Positions 1 to 11,356 of a stretch of 64,000 nt of DNA are shown here, piece by piece. Numbering within the stretch: the first letter of the stretch is position 1; each line of letters starts with the position of its first letter. A program made the position numbers and the translations under genes. Source of the stretch: Escarpia spicata (taxonomy: Eukaryota > Annelida > Polychaeta > Sabellida > Siboglinidae); the NCBI GenBank assembly GCA_963995525.1, contig OZ023206.1, positions 6,781,919 through 6,845,918 on the forward strand, in the 5' to 3' direction. The notes below the pieces were generated by a model. That model searched no databases. It was given only the letters and a program-made list of their open reading frames with translations, and had not been told where the DNA came from.

Positions 1-450
<450 letters not shown>

Positions 451-867
451 GACGAACCAGTTCTTTGTCCCTGCTATACTACGAGGGCTAATTACTGCTA
501 TGTAATCTCACGCGTACGATTTGTATATTGTCCACCAGGTTACTGTTGGCCTATTCCTCTAGGGGACACCACTTTCCGTCTTACTCTGTTATTTCACATC
601 GGATATTTTTGTGTGCCCGCCCTGTCATATCGCTAGATGATATGTTCCTCCTCTTTGGCCTGCCTTCTGCTTGTGGTACGATGTAGATGCATCTGTACAA
701 TAAGGTTTTGATGACACCATACAAGTGTCTGATGTAGCGGATGGTGAGATCTAATGTTCAGATACCACTTTTTTGATACACACTGTTTGAACTTCGGTCA
801 TCCTTCCATATCATAAGTGCATCTAGGAAGGATCTCTCACCTTCTTGTTATGTGAACTTTTTGAGAA
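451..867. other. Unassigned sequence downstream of the first gene's visible exons
   Basis: I see no convincing exon, RNA gene or repeat here. The longest open stretch (406-636, plus) starts inside the TG repeat and lacks coding character. Further exons of the minus-strand ARM-like gene could lie here or beyond the window edge. Confidence 0.4.
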
Positions 868-937
868 ACTCTCAGCTTGGTTTCCAAGGATTTAGGCGCA
901 GTAAAGTTACCTTTTTATTATTATTATTATTACTAAA
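868..937 (+). mobile_element. LINE 3' tail fragment ending in (TTA)n
   Basis: This short plus-strand stretch shares the tail module (CTTGGTTTCCAAGGA, TTAGGCGCA, then a TTA run) with longer minus-strand copies at 24.5-25.1 kb and 35.7-35.9 kb. In the longest copy that module follows the C-terminal coding end of a CR1/L2-type LINE. Only the last ~70 bases are recognisable here. Confidence 0.6.
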
Positions 938-1127
938 AACTATACTCTATCGTAAACATTTTTAAATAATAAAAAACAGCCAATCGTTTATGTGTAGTTG
1001 TGATCGTTTTGCAAAATCAGATCAGTATTCATCAAAATGGTATACATGTGTTCCCTAAATAACAGTTTTCTACATGTCAGCGAATCATGTTAGTGGTTGT
1101 TGTTTTAACACGGAAATTCGGTGTTAC

Positions 1128-1343
1128 CTCTTCTATTTTCCAAATGACGTAGGCAATGTTGTCATCGTCTTCATCTATCTGGTCGGTCTCATCCTCCGTC
1201 GCGACATAGGCGAGAATGAAATTGATGGTGCATTTCACTTCTTGATCATCCACTGATCGGAACCTTCTTAGAATCTCGATAGCATCCGCATCACGAAAGG
1301 CCTTTCGGGCGGCGTCGTACTTCTGCAACCGAACATTATCTGC
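1128..1343 (-). CDS. Exon 3 of ARM-like gene
   Basis: The acceptor GGCTACAG precedes GCA GAT AAT, and the donor is GAG/GTAACA. The exon is 72 codons, phase 0 at both ends. It contains basic helix residues (YDAARKAFRD) and an acidic loop (DEDDDN). Its fit to the previous two phases is the main support for it. Confidence 0.68.
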
Positions 1344-3721
1344 CTGTAGCCAGGTACTCATACATACAGCAGAGTGAACTTGAGCAACGACATGTATCGT
1401 TGATTCGTGATACCATAAAGTTTCGGTATGAAAAGTAAAAAAATAGATCATGCAACTTATGGACTGTGAATCTACTGCTGCTTCAATACTCGATATTATA
1501 TCAAAGTATCGTAATATTATTAATATGAAGTAACGCTATCGAACTTTACCAAGTACTGCAATACTTTGATATTCTGAATATTGACCAGTGCTAATATAAA
1601 AGTAAAGTTAACGTATAGGTAAGTTTCGATATAGCACGGTATCCAATCTTTAGTTCTGCTCAAAGCGTTTCATACTTTACTCTCTGACAGGCATGTTCAA
1701 TCGAACACCATCTCGAATTCTCTGGAAAGCATTCAGCCATGCTGCTATTAATGCGCACATACTATTCATGCACAAAACGTAGTATGCACCACAGTCTATA
1801 GACAGGTACCTGTTCATGTAACTGAGTGAACTGGAGCAACCTGGAGTGAATGAATTTGCCGACGATTCGAAATCGTTGCAAGACGATTGGACCCCAGAAT
1901 CTCTCGAGTGAGAGTAAGGTGCTCTAATGACTACTCCACCGCGTCCCACTAGTTCATTTCTAATCCTGGCAAAAATAGTTAAAACCCAATTGTCCGGTCT
2001 TCAATCAATAAGAAGATTAATACCGACCTGAACGACTTTGTGGAGTATTTTAATCAAAGGGCTGACGTAGTGTGCGATTTTGCCCTCGTTCAATATGTCT
2101 GGATTAAGCTTCTCGTCGTTCAGGTAGTTGAGAATGTCTCTGGTGAGTCCCGTGTCTACCACCTGCCGACACAGAACGGCCGACCTGTCCGTGGCTAGCC
2201 AAAGGCTCGTGGCTACAAAGCACAAGTTCTCCTCCGCCAATGTCCAGTTTTCATCGTCCTCGTCCCAGTTGGTCGAGAATCCATCTTTGTAGACGGCAGC
2301 AAATAGCTCAGGAAGTTTGTATTCGATGACGGTTTCCATAATCTCTTTTCCCAGTGTGCCTGGTGCAACTGACTTTATCTTCTTTACGGAATCTAAAACG
2401 AACTGAAAACGAAATGTCAACGTATACTATCAACATCTACTAATGGTATTGCAACTAAATTACATTAACACCGTGCTATGGAAATATCGTGTTCTAATAT
2501 ATTAGTATTGTTGTTGTTGTTGTTTTTGTTGTTGTTGTTACTGTTGGTATTATTATTATTATTATTATTTACAGGCCATTAATAAAGCAGGCGTCAGAAA
2601 GTGGTGAATATTTGGCAAATTCACGATCACAATGGTGGATTCGCGTAAATGAGCCCACGAGCTGCGTGTTTAGGGAGGCGTGTGCGCCACACTGTGCCAT
2701 GGGAAAGTAATGTGTGACATCCCATTTGTCCATCCCCTTCCGTGATCCCAGATACGCAACTGTAACGCTGCCCTAGTTCGAAGGTGTTCTACCAATAGGA
2801 CCAACTCTTCATCCTAGGCAAGAGCTGCTAGTAGCCATTTGCCAAGAAATATTTGGCTAAGCCGTAATAACCTATTTGAGGTATTTTCGCTAACATAATT
2901 TTCACTGAAAATAACGCAGGATACATTTGCATTTGTTGTTGCTTTCACACACATTTTAAATATTGTGGATCCACGAATTCTGAACATATCAACCAAAGCA
3001 CGGCGTTAATTGTTTGCTTCAATCATGTTTCCTCAAGCGCAAAGACCCACTAAAAGCCCCATGAAAATGGCTCATTTTGGCCCGTTTCATGCAATGCCGT
3101 GTTCACACAGAAAACGTTAAGCGACTTAACTTTAAACAGGTGTATGACGTACAGTTGTTCGCAACGCCACGCGTCCTTTCGACAATTGTCGTACACGTGA
3201 GGTTAAAACGCTTTGTTAAATCGCTCTGTGTTAACGCAGCATAAATATACATAGAGAAACAACGTGCAAAATGGGCTCCTTAACCAAAACGGGCCCCTAA
3301 CCCCGGATTAACGACGAGCCAACGACCTGAGGAAGCTGCTGTTTTTCTGCATAAACCAATATTATCGTAGATCACTATGGTCATTTGTTTATCATACCTC
3401 GAGATCTTCCTTGCAACTCGTAAAGTAATATGTCGATGTCATCAACCGCCCCATCGTTTCCTGTAACTGGCCCATGTTGAAAAGGGCATCATCACCGGAC
3501 TCATCGTCTTCATCTTCACCGTCCACTTCATCGTACTCATCGTCCGACTCCTCGTCGTCCTCGTCTTCCTCGTCGTCCTCGTCGTCCTCATCTTCCTCGT
3601 CCTCTTCACCCTCCCCTTCGGCGACTTCCTCGCTTCTGTCGTCCTCCTCGGCAGCACACAATGACCCATCAACGGACGCTGATGTGCCAGACTGTTCTTG
3701 TTCGACTCCGGGCACCGACAT
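1128..3721 (-). CDS. Acidic, armadillo-like repeat protein, 5' part (3 exons, gene continues)
   Basis: Three minus-strand exons join in phase 0: 3721-3398 (108 codons), 2402-2028 (125 codons) and 1343-1128 (72 codons). All junctions are GT/AG. The first exon starts with ATG, and about 55 of its residues are an Asp/Glu run. The second and third are rich in Leu/Ile/Val amphipathic helices and look like armadillo/HEAT-type repeats (residues ~109-305). Phrases such as AYVATEDE and DDDNIAYV recall an invertebrate family of ARM-repeat proteins, some carrying TIR domains; that assignment is from memory and uncertain. The third exon ends at a good donor (GAG/GTAACA), so the C terminus lies at lower coordinates or outside the window. 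The most likely role is a protein-interaction scaffold, but function is not shown by sequence. Confidence 0.68.
1605..1950 (-). mobile_element. tRNA-derived SINE (copy 1) in intron 2 of the ARM-like gene
   Basis: On the minus strand the 5' part carries a tRNA-like A box (GTAGTCATTAGAGCACC) followed by a degenerate B box. The body and tail align by eye with a second copy at 34.55-34.80 kb: both share a GCATGGCTGAATGCTT-like core, GTCGAGATGGTGTT, an AAAGCGCTTT-like motif and a terminal GCTATATAAAAA-like end. A 90-codon open frame across it (1677-1949) is an accident of the repeat. Confidence 0.62.
2028..2402 (-). CDS. Exon 2 of ARM-like gene
   Basis: The acceptor is TTTCGTTTTCAG directly before TTC GTT. 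The donor is CAG/GTCGGT. The exon is exactly 125 codons, phase 0 at both ends. It encodes an alpha-helical segment beginning FVLDSVKKIK and ending ILHKVVQ, with conserved-looking Trp residues in the middle (NWTLAEENL, TSLWLATD). Confidence 0.72.
2505..2572. repeat. (TTG)n/(TTA)n microsatellite
   Basis: A run of TTG trinucleotides grades into TTA trinucleotides inside intron 1 of the ARM-like gene. The rest of that intron (2573-3397) shows no recognisable feature. Confidence 0.85.
3398..3721 (-). CDS. Exon 1 of ARM-like gene (start codon, acidic region)
   Basis: The start ATG is at 3721-3719 and the exon ends GAG/GTATGA, phase 0. The body is a Glu/Asp run followed by a short ordered segment (NMGQLQETMGRL). 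Reading past the donor hits a stop within two codons, which supports splicing here. A long serine-rich frame on the opposite strand is its shadow. Confidence 0.7.
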
Positions 3722-3857
3722 CGTGGTTTAATTCACTAACGTCCCGTTTTTATTCAGCCCGTTGACAAATATAATTTCTAAAATAAAAAAGTAGAAGGAT
3801 AAGAAAACGAGTGAAGTAAGACATGGTGGTTTGGATAAAGTCGCCACACAAAATATA

Positions 3858-4016
<159 letters not shown>

Positions 4017-4024
4017 TTGTTCGC

Positions 4025-4160
4025 TGCTACGCCGCTGTAACTTCACCTTCTCCGCTGCTGTCTCGGCTGTCAACTCATGACATCTGAACACGGGGGGACA
4101 GTGCTGTTGAGAATTTTTTTTTTACGTGGCACTGCTGCTGTCAATTTACCTTGACTAGAG
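4025..4160 (-). repeat. Dispersed GC-rich module (copy 1, inverted)
   Basis: Read on the minus strand this has a poly-C block, GTGTTCAGATGTCATGAGTT, then AGCCGAGACAGC and GCGGAGAAGGTGAAG. The same order occurs twice at 13.15-13.36 kb (plus) and once, more diverged, at 8.91-8.97 kb (minus). It lies just upstream of the ARM-like gene and could be a leader exon or an inserted repeat. Confidence 0.55.
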
Positions 4161-4273
4161 GAAAGACGGCCACGTGAAGATCAGTCTGTGAGTTCAAGAC
4201 TGTCTTCTGCGGCATTTTACCTGATATAGCTCATAGTGATATTATAACATTAAGGAAGAGGAGAACATTCAGC

Positions 4274-5059
4274 ATGGCAACTACGTCAACTTCGCCATGC
4301 GTGAAAACTAGAGGAGAGAAGAGAGCAACAAAATCGAAACCTGCACCAGTATCGGAGCAGCTGGTGCCGAACGGCAACGAAAAGGACCGGTCGTCCAACG
4401 ACCTAGCAGCGATGACATAGAAACTCGATGTCATCATGGAGCGGCTCCAGAAACTGGAGATACTTGATCAGCTAGTAGTACAGGTGGCCAACTTGACTAG
4501 GTCGCTCGAGTACTGCCATGCTACAATAGCCGACCTGAAGACGGAGAACGATACGCTGAAAGCGCAGATGGTAACAATCGCGAGCGATACCGACGAGCGA
4601 CGACGACAAGCGAAGATCGACCATGATGCTTTGATCGACCTGCATTGGCGGAGTATGAGAGACAATCTCATGTTCTACGCCATACCCGAAAAAGTGAACG
4701 AGGACTGCGACGCTACATTGAAAAAGTTCTTCGTGGAAGAACTTGGCGTTACCGAAGACATCGCGTTGGCGAGAGCCCACCAGATGGGGAAACACGAGCC
4801 GGGAAAAACAAGACCAATCGTTGCCAAGTTCGAACGATACCAGCAGCGTGAGAAAGTGCGAATGGCTGGACCGAGACTGGCCGGAAAAAGATTCGGGGTG
4901 AGTGAGCAGATCCCGAAAGAATGGCAAAACAAAAGGAAACCGCTGCTGCCACTCTACAAAGAGGCAAAAAAGCAGGGGAAGAGAGCACGGTTTGTTGGCG
5001 ACAGGCTACTCGTGGAAGGACATTTCGTCACCGTGGAGACGCCTCATCACCACGCATAG
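4274..5059 (+). pseudogene. LINE-A ORF1 (RNA-binding, coiled-coil), one nonsense codon
   Basis: The natural start is probably the ATG at 4274. A TAG at 4418-4420 (codon 49) interrupts the frame, which then stays open from 4436 to 5059 (207 codons). Residues after the stop form a leucine-heptad coiled coil (LQKLEILDQLVVQVANL and onward). Next comes an L1-ORF1p-like RRM/C-terminal region with an RSMRDNLMFYAIPE segment and a basic tail. Such proteins bind the element's RNA and assist target-primed reverse transcription. It sits 36 bases before the ORF2 frame. Confidence 0.65.
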
Positions 5060-5095
5060 GACAGACCGGGGGATTACACCCATCTACACGACTAT

Positions 5096-8000
5096 GTGTG
5101 CAATGACGGTTGCTGTGCGACAGGTGTGACCGGTGGGACAGTGTGCAATAAAGACAATGGGTCTGAAATGATTGAATGCAAACGTAATGCTAATATACAT
5201 GCAAACCAATCAAAGACGATCAATATAGCTATGTTAAATGTTTGTAGCCTACCATCGAAATTGGACTTACCTGATTTTATTGAATTTATTGAGTCTCATA
5301 CTATTAATTGCTTTGTGGAAACCAAAATTAATGACATAGATGTTGATAATATTACTAATTCTATACCTGTAGGATACAAGGGGAAATTTAAATGCAGAAA
5401 GTACTGCTCAAAAGTAAAATCCGGAGGAATAGGCATAATATATAAGGAAATACTAGAAGAATTTATAACAGAAATAAAAACTGACAGTGATTTTGTGTCA
5501 TGGTACAAAGTAGACAGAGCCAGTATTGGATTAACTTTTATTGTTGGGAGTTGTTTATATCCCCCCAGAAGGGTCCAAATACACTAAAGCAGAAGCTTTT
5601 GAAGAGTGTGAAGTAGAATTATTATAACTTTTGTCTTGTAATGATGCATTTGTTTGTATGTGTGGCGATTTTAATGCTAGGACTGGTGATTTATGTGATT
5701 TTGTAGAAGACGGTATTTTTAACGACTTTAAGTATGATGGTGCTGCAGGTTTGAGTACTGGCACGAAAGCTCACTATAAAAGACAAAATAATGACACCCA
5801 ATGTAATAAATATGGGCCACTATTAGTAGATCTATGTAAAACTGCTAATGTTCTTATTGTAAATGGGAGGACGACTAATGACTCGAGTGGTAATCCCACC
5901 TTTAGGAATATCAGTACTATTGATTATTTCTTAAGTTGTCTGTTGCTATTTAAACATATCAATAACTTTATTGTACATGATGGAAACCCACTATTTTCTG
6001 ATGGCCATAGTGTCCTAGAACTGGTGCTTGATACAGTGCTAATAACGACAAAGAATACATCGTGCCATATCAAACCATGTGTCAAAAGGACAGTAGTAAG
6101 ATGGGAGCATAACAAGAAAACCGAATTTCAATGTGCCATTAATAACAACACTAATGAATTTGAGAGAGTTAACATTTTACTAGATGATATATTAAAAAAC
6201 ATCAGCATGGCAACTAAGGAAAGTGTTAATGATTTGGTTGCAAGCTTTAATGATCTACTTTTAAATGGTGCTAAAGAATGCAGCATGCTCAAAACTAAGC
6301 CATATGCCAAAATAAATATAACAAAAACAAATAAATATAAAGATTGGTTTGACGCAGACTGCAGTGATAAAAGAAATGCATTTAACAGAGCAAGAAGGCG
6401 ATATAAGGACAATAAAAATGAGGAAAACTTAAAACTAATGAAATTAACTGGAAAGGAATATAAAACTATTATCAATAAATCTAAGGCAGTGCATAGACAA
6501 ACAATTGTAGAGGACCTAAAAGCAAAGGAATCTAATGATCCCAAAGCTTTCTGGAAGATAATAAATAAGAGTACCATGCAAGCAAATACAGGAAATGTAA
6601 CTATTGACGAGTTTCTTAAACATTTCTCCGAATTAAACTCTATTAAAGAAAACGAAGCTGGTTTCCAATGTAACATTAATGTAACTCAAAAGCCGAGCAG
6701 TGTAAGTAACGAATACTCTGAGTCCGAGATATTAAATTCACCAATTTGTGAGGTAGAAGTGAAAAAAGCTGTAAAACGATTGAAAAATGGGAAGGCATGT
6801 GGGGAGGATAATATCATTAATGAAATGATTAAAGCTTTCTCAGAAAATCATCTGTGTGTGTTAACACAAGTATTTAATGTTGTTTTACTGAGTGGTCATA
6901 TACCACATGAGTGGATCACTGGTATAATAAAACCAATATATAAAAATAAAGGCGACATGATCCAGATAACTACAGAGGGATAACGCTTCTTAGCTGCTTA
7001 GGAAAATTATTTACCTCAGTTATAAATGAAAGACGGACAGTCTTTATAAACTCACACCAAATTATGAGTGAAGCCCAAGCTGGCTTCAGGAAAGGTTATT
7101 CTACTACCGACCAAATATTTACACTCAAATGTATTGTTGAATTATTTTTATGTCAAGGTAGAAGATTGTTCTGCACTTTTGTGGATTATAGTAAAGCTTT
7201 TGACTCGATCAACAGAGCAACATTATGGAAAAAACTAATATCATACGGTATATCGGGTAAAGTGCTTAACGTTATATTGAATATGTACAAATCAATCAAA
7301 TCATGTGTTGTGAACAATGGTGTGCAGTCAGAGTTCTTCGAATCACATGTAGGATTAAGACAAGGAGAGAACTTATCGCCACTCTTATTTGCACTATTTC
7401 TCAATGATATGGAAACATTCTTCACAGCACAGAAATGGAATACACTAACATTTATAGACAAACTGTATAACGACAGTAAAGATGGCATTAATGGAATGTT
7501 AAATCTATTTGTTCTCCTGTACGCAGATGACCCTGTTATAAAGGCTGAAAATGAGCGTGACATGCAGAGGAATATAAACCTACTGAATGAATACTGTAGC
7601 TGTAATAGACTGAAAGTTAATATCGGTAAAACAAAAATGATGGTCTTTGCCAGGTCTAAGACAAGGATACGTAACATTCCTATATTTAAATTTGGTAATT
7701 TGGATCTTGATCAAGTAGAGGATTATATTTATTTGGGTATTTGCTTTAACTGGAATGGATCCTTTGTTAAAGCCAAAAAACTGCTACATGATAAAGCTTC
7801 AAAGGCTATGTATTCACTCATACAAAAGGGCAGGCGACTGAATCTACCAACTGATGTTATGCTTAAATTATTTGACAGGTGCATAGAACCAATTTTATTG
7901 TATGGTTGTGAAGTGTGGGGCTACGAAAATGTTGATATTTTGGAGAAAGTGCATTCTAAATTCTGTAAATTCATTTTTGGAGTGTCTAAATTCTCTCATA

Positions 8001-8704
8001 ATATGCAACTATATGGAGAGCTAGGAAGATATCCACTGTCAGTTACTATAAAACAAAGAATGGTATGTTATTGGACAAGAATATTAAAAAGTAGTGAGGA
8101 AAAACTTAATAAGGTCATGTACACAATTTTATATAATCTTCATTGTAAAAATGTACACTCACCACCTTGGATTAAATGTGTTAGTAACATCTTTCAAAGT
8201 AATGGTATTAATTATATAAGGTTAACACAGGATCATAAAATAGATGCCAAGATCATACACAAATGCGAATGTGATCAATTTAAGCAACTATGGCACTGCA
8301 GAATTGTAAATGATAATAATGTGATGTATCAACTTTTTAAAATCTCCCATGGAAAAGAAAGTTATATCGAAATCCTACCCGAACACTTAAAAAAAGCATT
8401 ATTTCAATTCAGGATAGGAACATATAAATTGTCTGTTAATAACCGAAGAAACTTTAATATACCTAGGAATGAGAGACTGTGTAAACTTTGTGAAGGAGGT
8501 GTAATAGGCGATGAAATTCACTTTTTATATGAATGTACCAAATTGGACGACTTGAGAATTAAATATATGTCTTCATGTAATAGATTGAGTCCTAATGTAT
8601 ATAATTTTATACATATGCTACAGACCAATGATCCAGACATAATTCACAGCCTGGCAAAATTCATCTTGCATGGTTTAAAACTGTATGTTCGATGTTCTGC
8701 CTAG
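5096..8704 (+). pseudogene. LINE-A ORF2: endonuclease, reverse transcriptase, CCHC; frameshifted
   Basis: The endonuclease half shows NVCSLPSK, FVETK, GGIGIIYK, CGDFNAR and a SDGH motif. The RT half shows the FxDYSKAFDSI box, LRQGENLSPLLF, and YADD at 7520-7531. The C terminus has a CxxC...HxxxxC knuckle (CKLCEGG...HFLYEC). The frame breaks near 5565 (frameshift in a C run), at about 5620 (TAA) and near 6960-6985 (frameshift), so it appears as three blocks: 5096-5587, 5631-6983 and 7064-8704. The RT core itself is intact. This enzyme nicks the target DNA and copies its own RNA into it. Confidence 0.78.
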
Positions 8705-8905
8705 TGTATGTTATCGAGGAACCTGTATAAACCTGCCTTTACACGGCTAGTAGTTTAGACTGATGGGTAATTATCATCCAGACTGTTAATATTTATATTT
8801 TGTATAATGATTCCTGTTTTATATATGTATTTGTGAAATTGTGATCCTCTATGTACCACAGTATGTGGTTAGAGTGAATAAAATTATATTCTATTCTATT
8901 CTATA

Positions 8906-8970
8906 CCTTCCCCAGCTTGTCTCCACTGAAATGATGACATCCGAAGACGGGGGAGGTGCTTTAGAAAACT
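8906..8970 (-). repeat. Dispersed GC-rich module (copy 2, inverted, diverged)
   Basis: Immediately after LINE-A's tail this stretch aligns with the module at 4025-4160: ACCTTCCCCAGC, TGATGACATCCGAAG, then a G block. Its position suggests LINE-A inserted into, or next to, an older copy of the module. Confidence 0.42.
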
Positions 8971-8999
8971 TGTTCGCGACCTATTACTAAGTGGGTAGA

Positions 9000-10135
9000 C
9001 GAGGTATCACCAGTAGTGCCACATCAAAGGTTATTGCTTAAACTGAAGGCCCATGGCATAGGAAATGGTTTAATTAACTGGTTAGAAAAATGGCTAATTG
9101 ACAGAAGTAGTTGATGGGGATGCTTCAAACAGAAAATCAGTTTTGAGTGGGGTACCACAGGGATCAGTATTGGGACCTATATTATTCTTAATATATCTCA
9201 ACGATTTAGACGATGATATAACAAGCAAGGTGTTGAAATTTGCGGATGATACAAAATTGTTTAGAAGGATTAAACGTGATGGAGATAGGCAGCATTTACA
9301 AGATGATCTTGACAGGTTCATAAAATGGTCTGAAAATTTGCAAATATTGTTCAATTTTGGGAAATGTAAATGCCTCCACACAGGACATGGGAACGAAGAT
9401 GTACAATATACAATGAGCGGTTCTGTAATAAGTACTACTGTAAAAGAAAAGGACTTAGGGTTAACCATTAGTGCTGATATGAACGATTCAGAGCAATGCA
9501 TATAGGGAAATCATATCCTTGCATTAATTAGGCGAAACATAACGTATAAGGAAAAAGAGCTAATAATACCGCTGTACAAAACAATAGTTAGGCCTCATTT
9601 AGAATATTGTGATCAAGCATGGAGGCCATATCGCAGGAAGGACATAGATATACCAGAAAGAGTACAGAGGAGAGCAACTAAAATCATACAAAAAAAAAGA
9701 TCTTAGTTACGAAATACGCATAAAAATGTGGTTTAACAACACTAGAGCCCAGGAGATTGAGAGGAGATCAGATATAAGTATTTAAAATATTGAATGGTTA
9801 TGAAAATATTGATAGAAATATGTTTTTTTCTCAGTTAAGAAAGATAGAAGGACCAGAGGACATGAAGTTACATTAGTAAAGGAGCAGTGTAGATTAGATA
9901 TAAAAAAGTTCTCATTCTCACAAAGGACTGTAAATGAATGGAACAGATTACTTCCTGATTGTGTTGGTGCTAGTAGCGTGAATATGTTTAAAAATAAAAT
10001 TGACACATAGAGCGGGATACACGTAGATAAAAAGTATTGGACTCTCGATAAGCCAAAATGCTTGCTTGTCCACCTGCCATCTAGTGTTATTTTTTCTGGA
10101 TGGCAATCTTGTTAAATCTTGTCTTGTTAAATCTT
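9000..10135 (+). pseudogene. 5'-truncated CR1/jockey-type LINE (LINE-B)
   Basis: The visible domains are the RT thumb-side half: KLKAHGIGNGLINW, SGVPQGSVLGPILFLIYLNDL, the catalytic FADDTK box (9241-9258) and the downstream LNFGKCKCLHTGH region, followed by YKTIVRPHLEYC and RVQRRATKII. The frame is broken several times (a stop after 9505 and further stops near 9700). The 5' half, including the endonuclease, is absent. The 3' end is AT-rich with repeated TTAAATCTT words. Confidence 0.72.
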
Positions 10136-10144
10136 ATTAAATTA

Positions 10145-10385
10145 CTGTGGGAGCCAAAAAACAATATGTCTACCCTCCAATTCCACACATATTTCACAGT
10201 CAACAAAAATACACATTAGCCGTCTCATAAAATTTACATTTCCACCCGCCATTGACGCTCACCACAAAAATAAACATTCACGCTCACATTTATTGAGGGG
10301 CAGAACCATATGCCTCCCCCCTCGAGAAATTCAAGGGGCAGCTGCCCCCCTGCCCCTCCTGTTCCCGCGTCTATGCCGACTTCCC
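10145..10385 (-). repeat. ~240-bp dispersed repeat, inverted copy of 12.88-13.11 kb
   Basis: Its reverse complement matches 12877-13115 nearly base for base over long blocks, for example TGGCGGGTGGAAATGTAAAT followed by TTTATGAGACG. The two copies are in opposite orientation about 2.5 kb apart. The right copy is part of a 562-bp insertion in a LINE; the left copy lies between LINE-B and the gag/hAT mosaic. Confidence 0.8.
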
Positions 10386-11350
10386 TAACAGAGAAGAGAG
10401 CATCCGGGATAGACTGGTCTTGGGTGACTGTGAACTGTCAGAGACGTTGCAACTACATGCAAGCTTACCCTAGAGCAGGCAATACTGCAAGTACGACTGT
10501 CAGAAATGGTGAAATCTCAATTGAGTGAACAACGACACACCGGTGTTAGTAGTACCAATGTTGATTTCGTCGCTTACCGCTTCCTTGGTAGTGGTCATTC
10601 ACAAGGTGCACATACTCACAAGAGAGGAAGGTAATATAATGCCTGTACTTACTGTGGGCGTCACCACAGCAGAGGAGCAGCTTGCCCGGCCAGTGGCAAG
10701 AAATGCAGATCTTGCGACAAAATGAACCACTTTGAGCGTGTGTGTCGCACAGCAGCCAATGTCAACGCGAACCAAGTTCGAAAAGTAATCGAGAAGCAGC
10801 CTGCTACTACCAGCCTGTTTACTCTAGTCCGGGAAGTTGCGCCTGATATAGCCGCCACTCATTGCACGCTGCACCGTCAGGCATTAGCAAGAAAATAACA
10901 TGCGCGAACAACTGCACAAAATGTTTAATATCGGGTGGCACAGTCGCAGATTCCAGTGATAGATTAATGATGTTGACTAGGGTTGGTGCGATGATGTTAA
11001 TGTTTGTCATCAGCAGTTCGGTCGGCAAAGGGTCGATAAATCAAGTTTTGCAAGGTCACTTGTTCACGAGTCAGATGGTAGCAATGCCTGTTGTCGGTGT
11101 AAACGCTCTCTTACACTGTTCGTGATTGTCGATTTGTGGCAACAGTGCAGGCGCGTCATGGTGATTCAGCGAGCGGCGCATTTTCGCAATCTTATCAAAA
11201 AGATAGACCTATACAAGAAACGTTCCTCCAAATCCGCGAGCCGTTGTTTTCGGGAAACATCGGCGGTAATTTGTGCCTCATGATGTTCGTGACCCAGCTT
11301 TCATGTTACGGGCAGACTCTTGGATTTGCTGACAGTAAAACGCGGATTCT
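10386..11350 (+). pseudogene. Mosaic of retroelement gag zinc knuckles and a hAT/ZBED fragment
   Basis: A degraded gag-like segment (10390-10530) is followed by two zinc knuckles at about 10644-10752: CTYC...H...C, then CRSCDKMNHFERVC, which is CX2CX4HX4C. In the same frame, about 10810-10893, the text REVAPDIAATHCTLHRQALA resembles the HC..HR.ALA motif of hAT transposase/ZBED-type proteins, then a stop follows. The remainder to 11350 has open frames without recognised motifs. The adjacency of two unrelated transposon families within one short frame suggests a chimeric remnant. Confidence 0.45.
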
Positions 11351-11356
11351 GCCATC

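Larger units (their letters stand above)
4161..8905 (+). mobile_element. Near full-length two-ORF non-LTR retrotransposon (LINE-A)
   Basis: The order is a short 5' leader, ORF1 (coiled coil plus L1-ORF1p-like domain), ORF2 (AP endonuclease, reverse transcriptase with YADD, C-terminal CCHC), and a 3' end of AATAAA followed by an ATTCT pentamer run. The layout is that of L1/I-type LINEs. Multiple frame breaks make it inactive. Repeat modules of the 13.2-kb type flank it on both sides. The exact 5' end is uncertain by ~100 bases. Confidence 0.8.

Noticed and set aside
1677..1949. 90-codon minus-strand frame
   Set aside because: It lies within the tRNA-derived SINE; a second copy of that SINE explains it as repeat sequence.
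2770..2830. Possible tRNA gene or second SINE (GGTAGAACACC...TTCGAACTAG on the minus strand)
   Set aside because: The A-box-like and B-box-like words are too close for a tRNA, and no cloverleaf could be drawn.
3474..3731. Serine-rich plus-strand frame
   Set aside because: Antisense shadow of the Asp/Glu run of exon 1 of the ARM-like gene.
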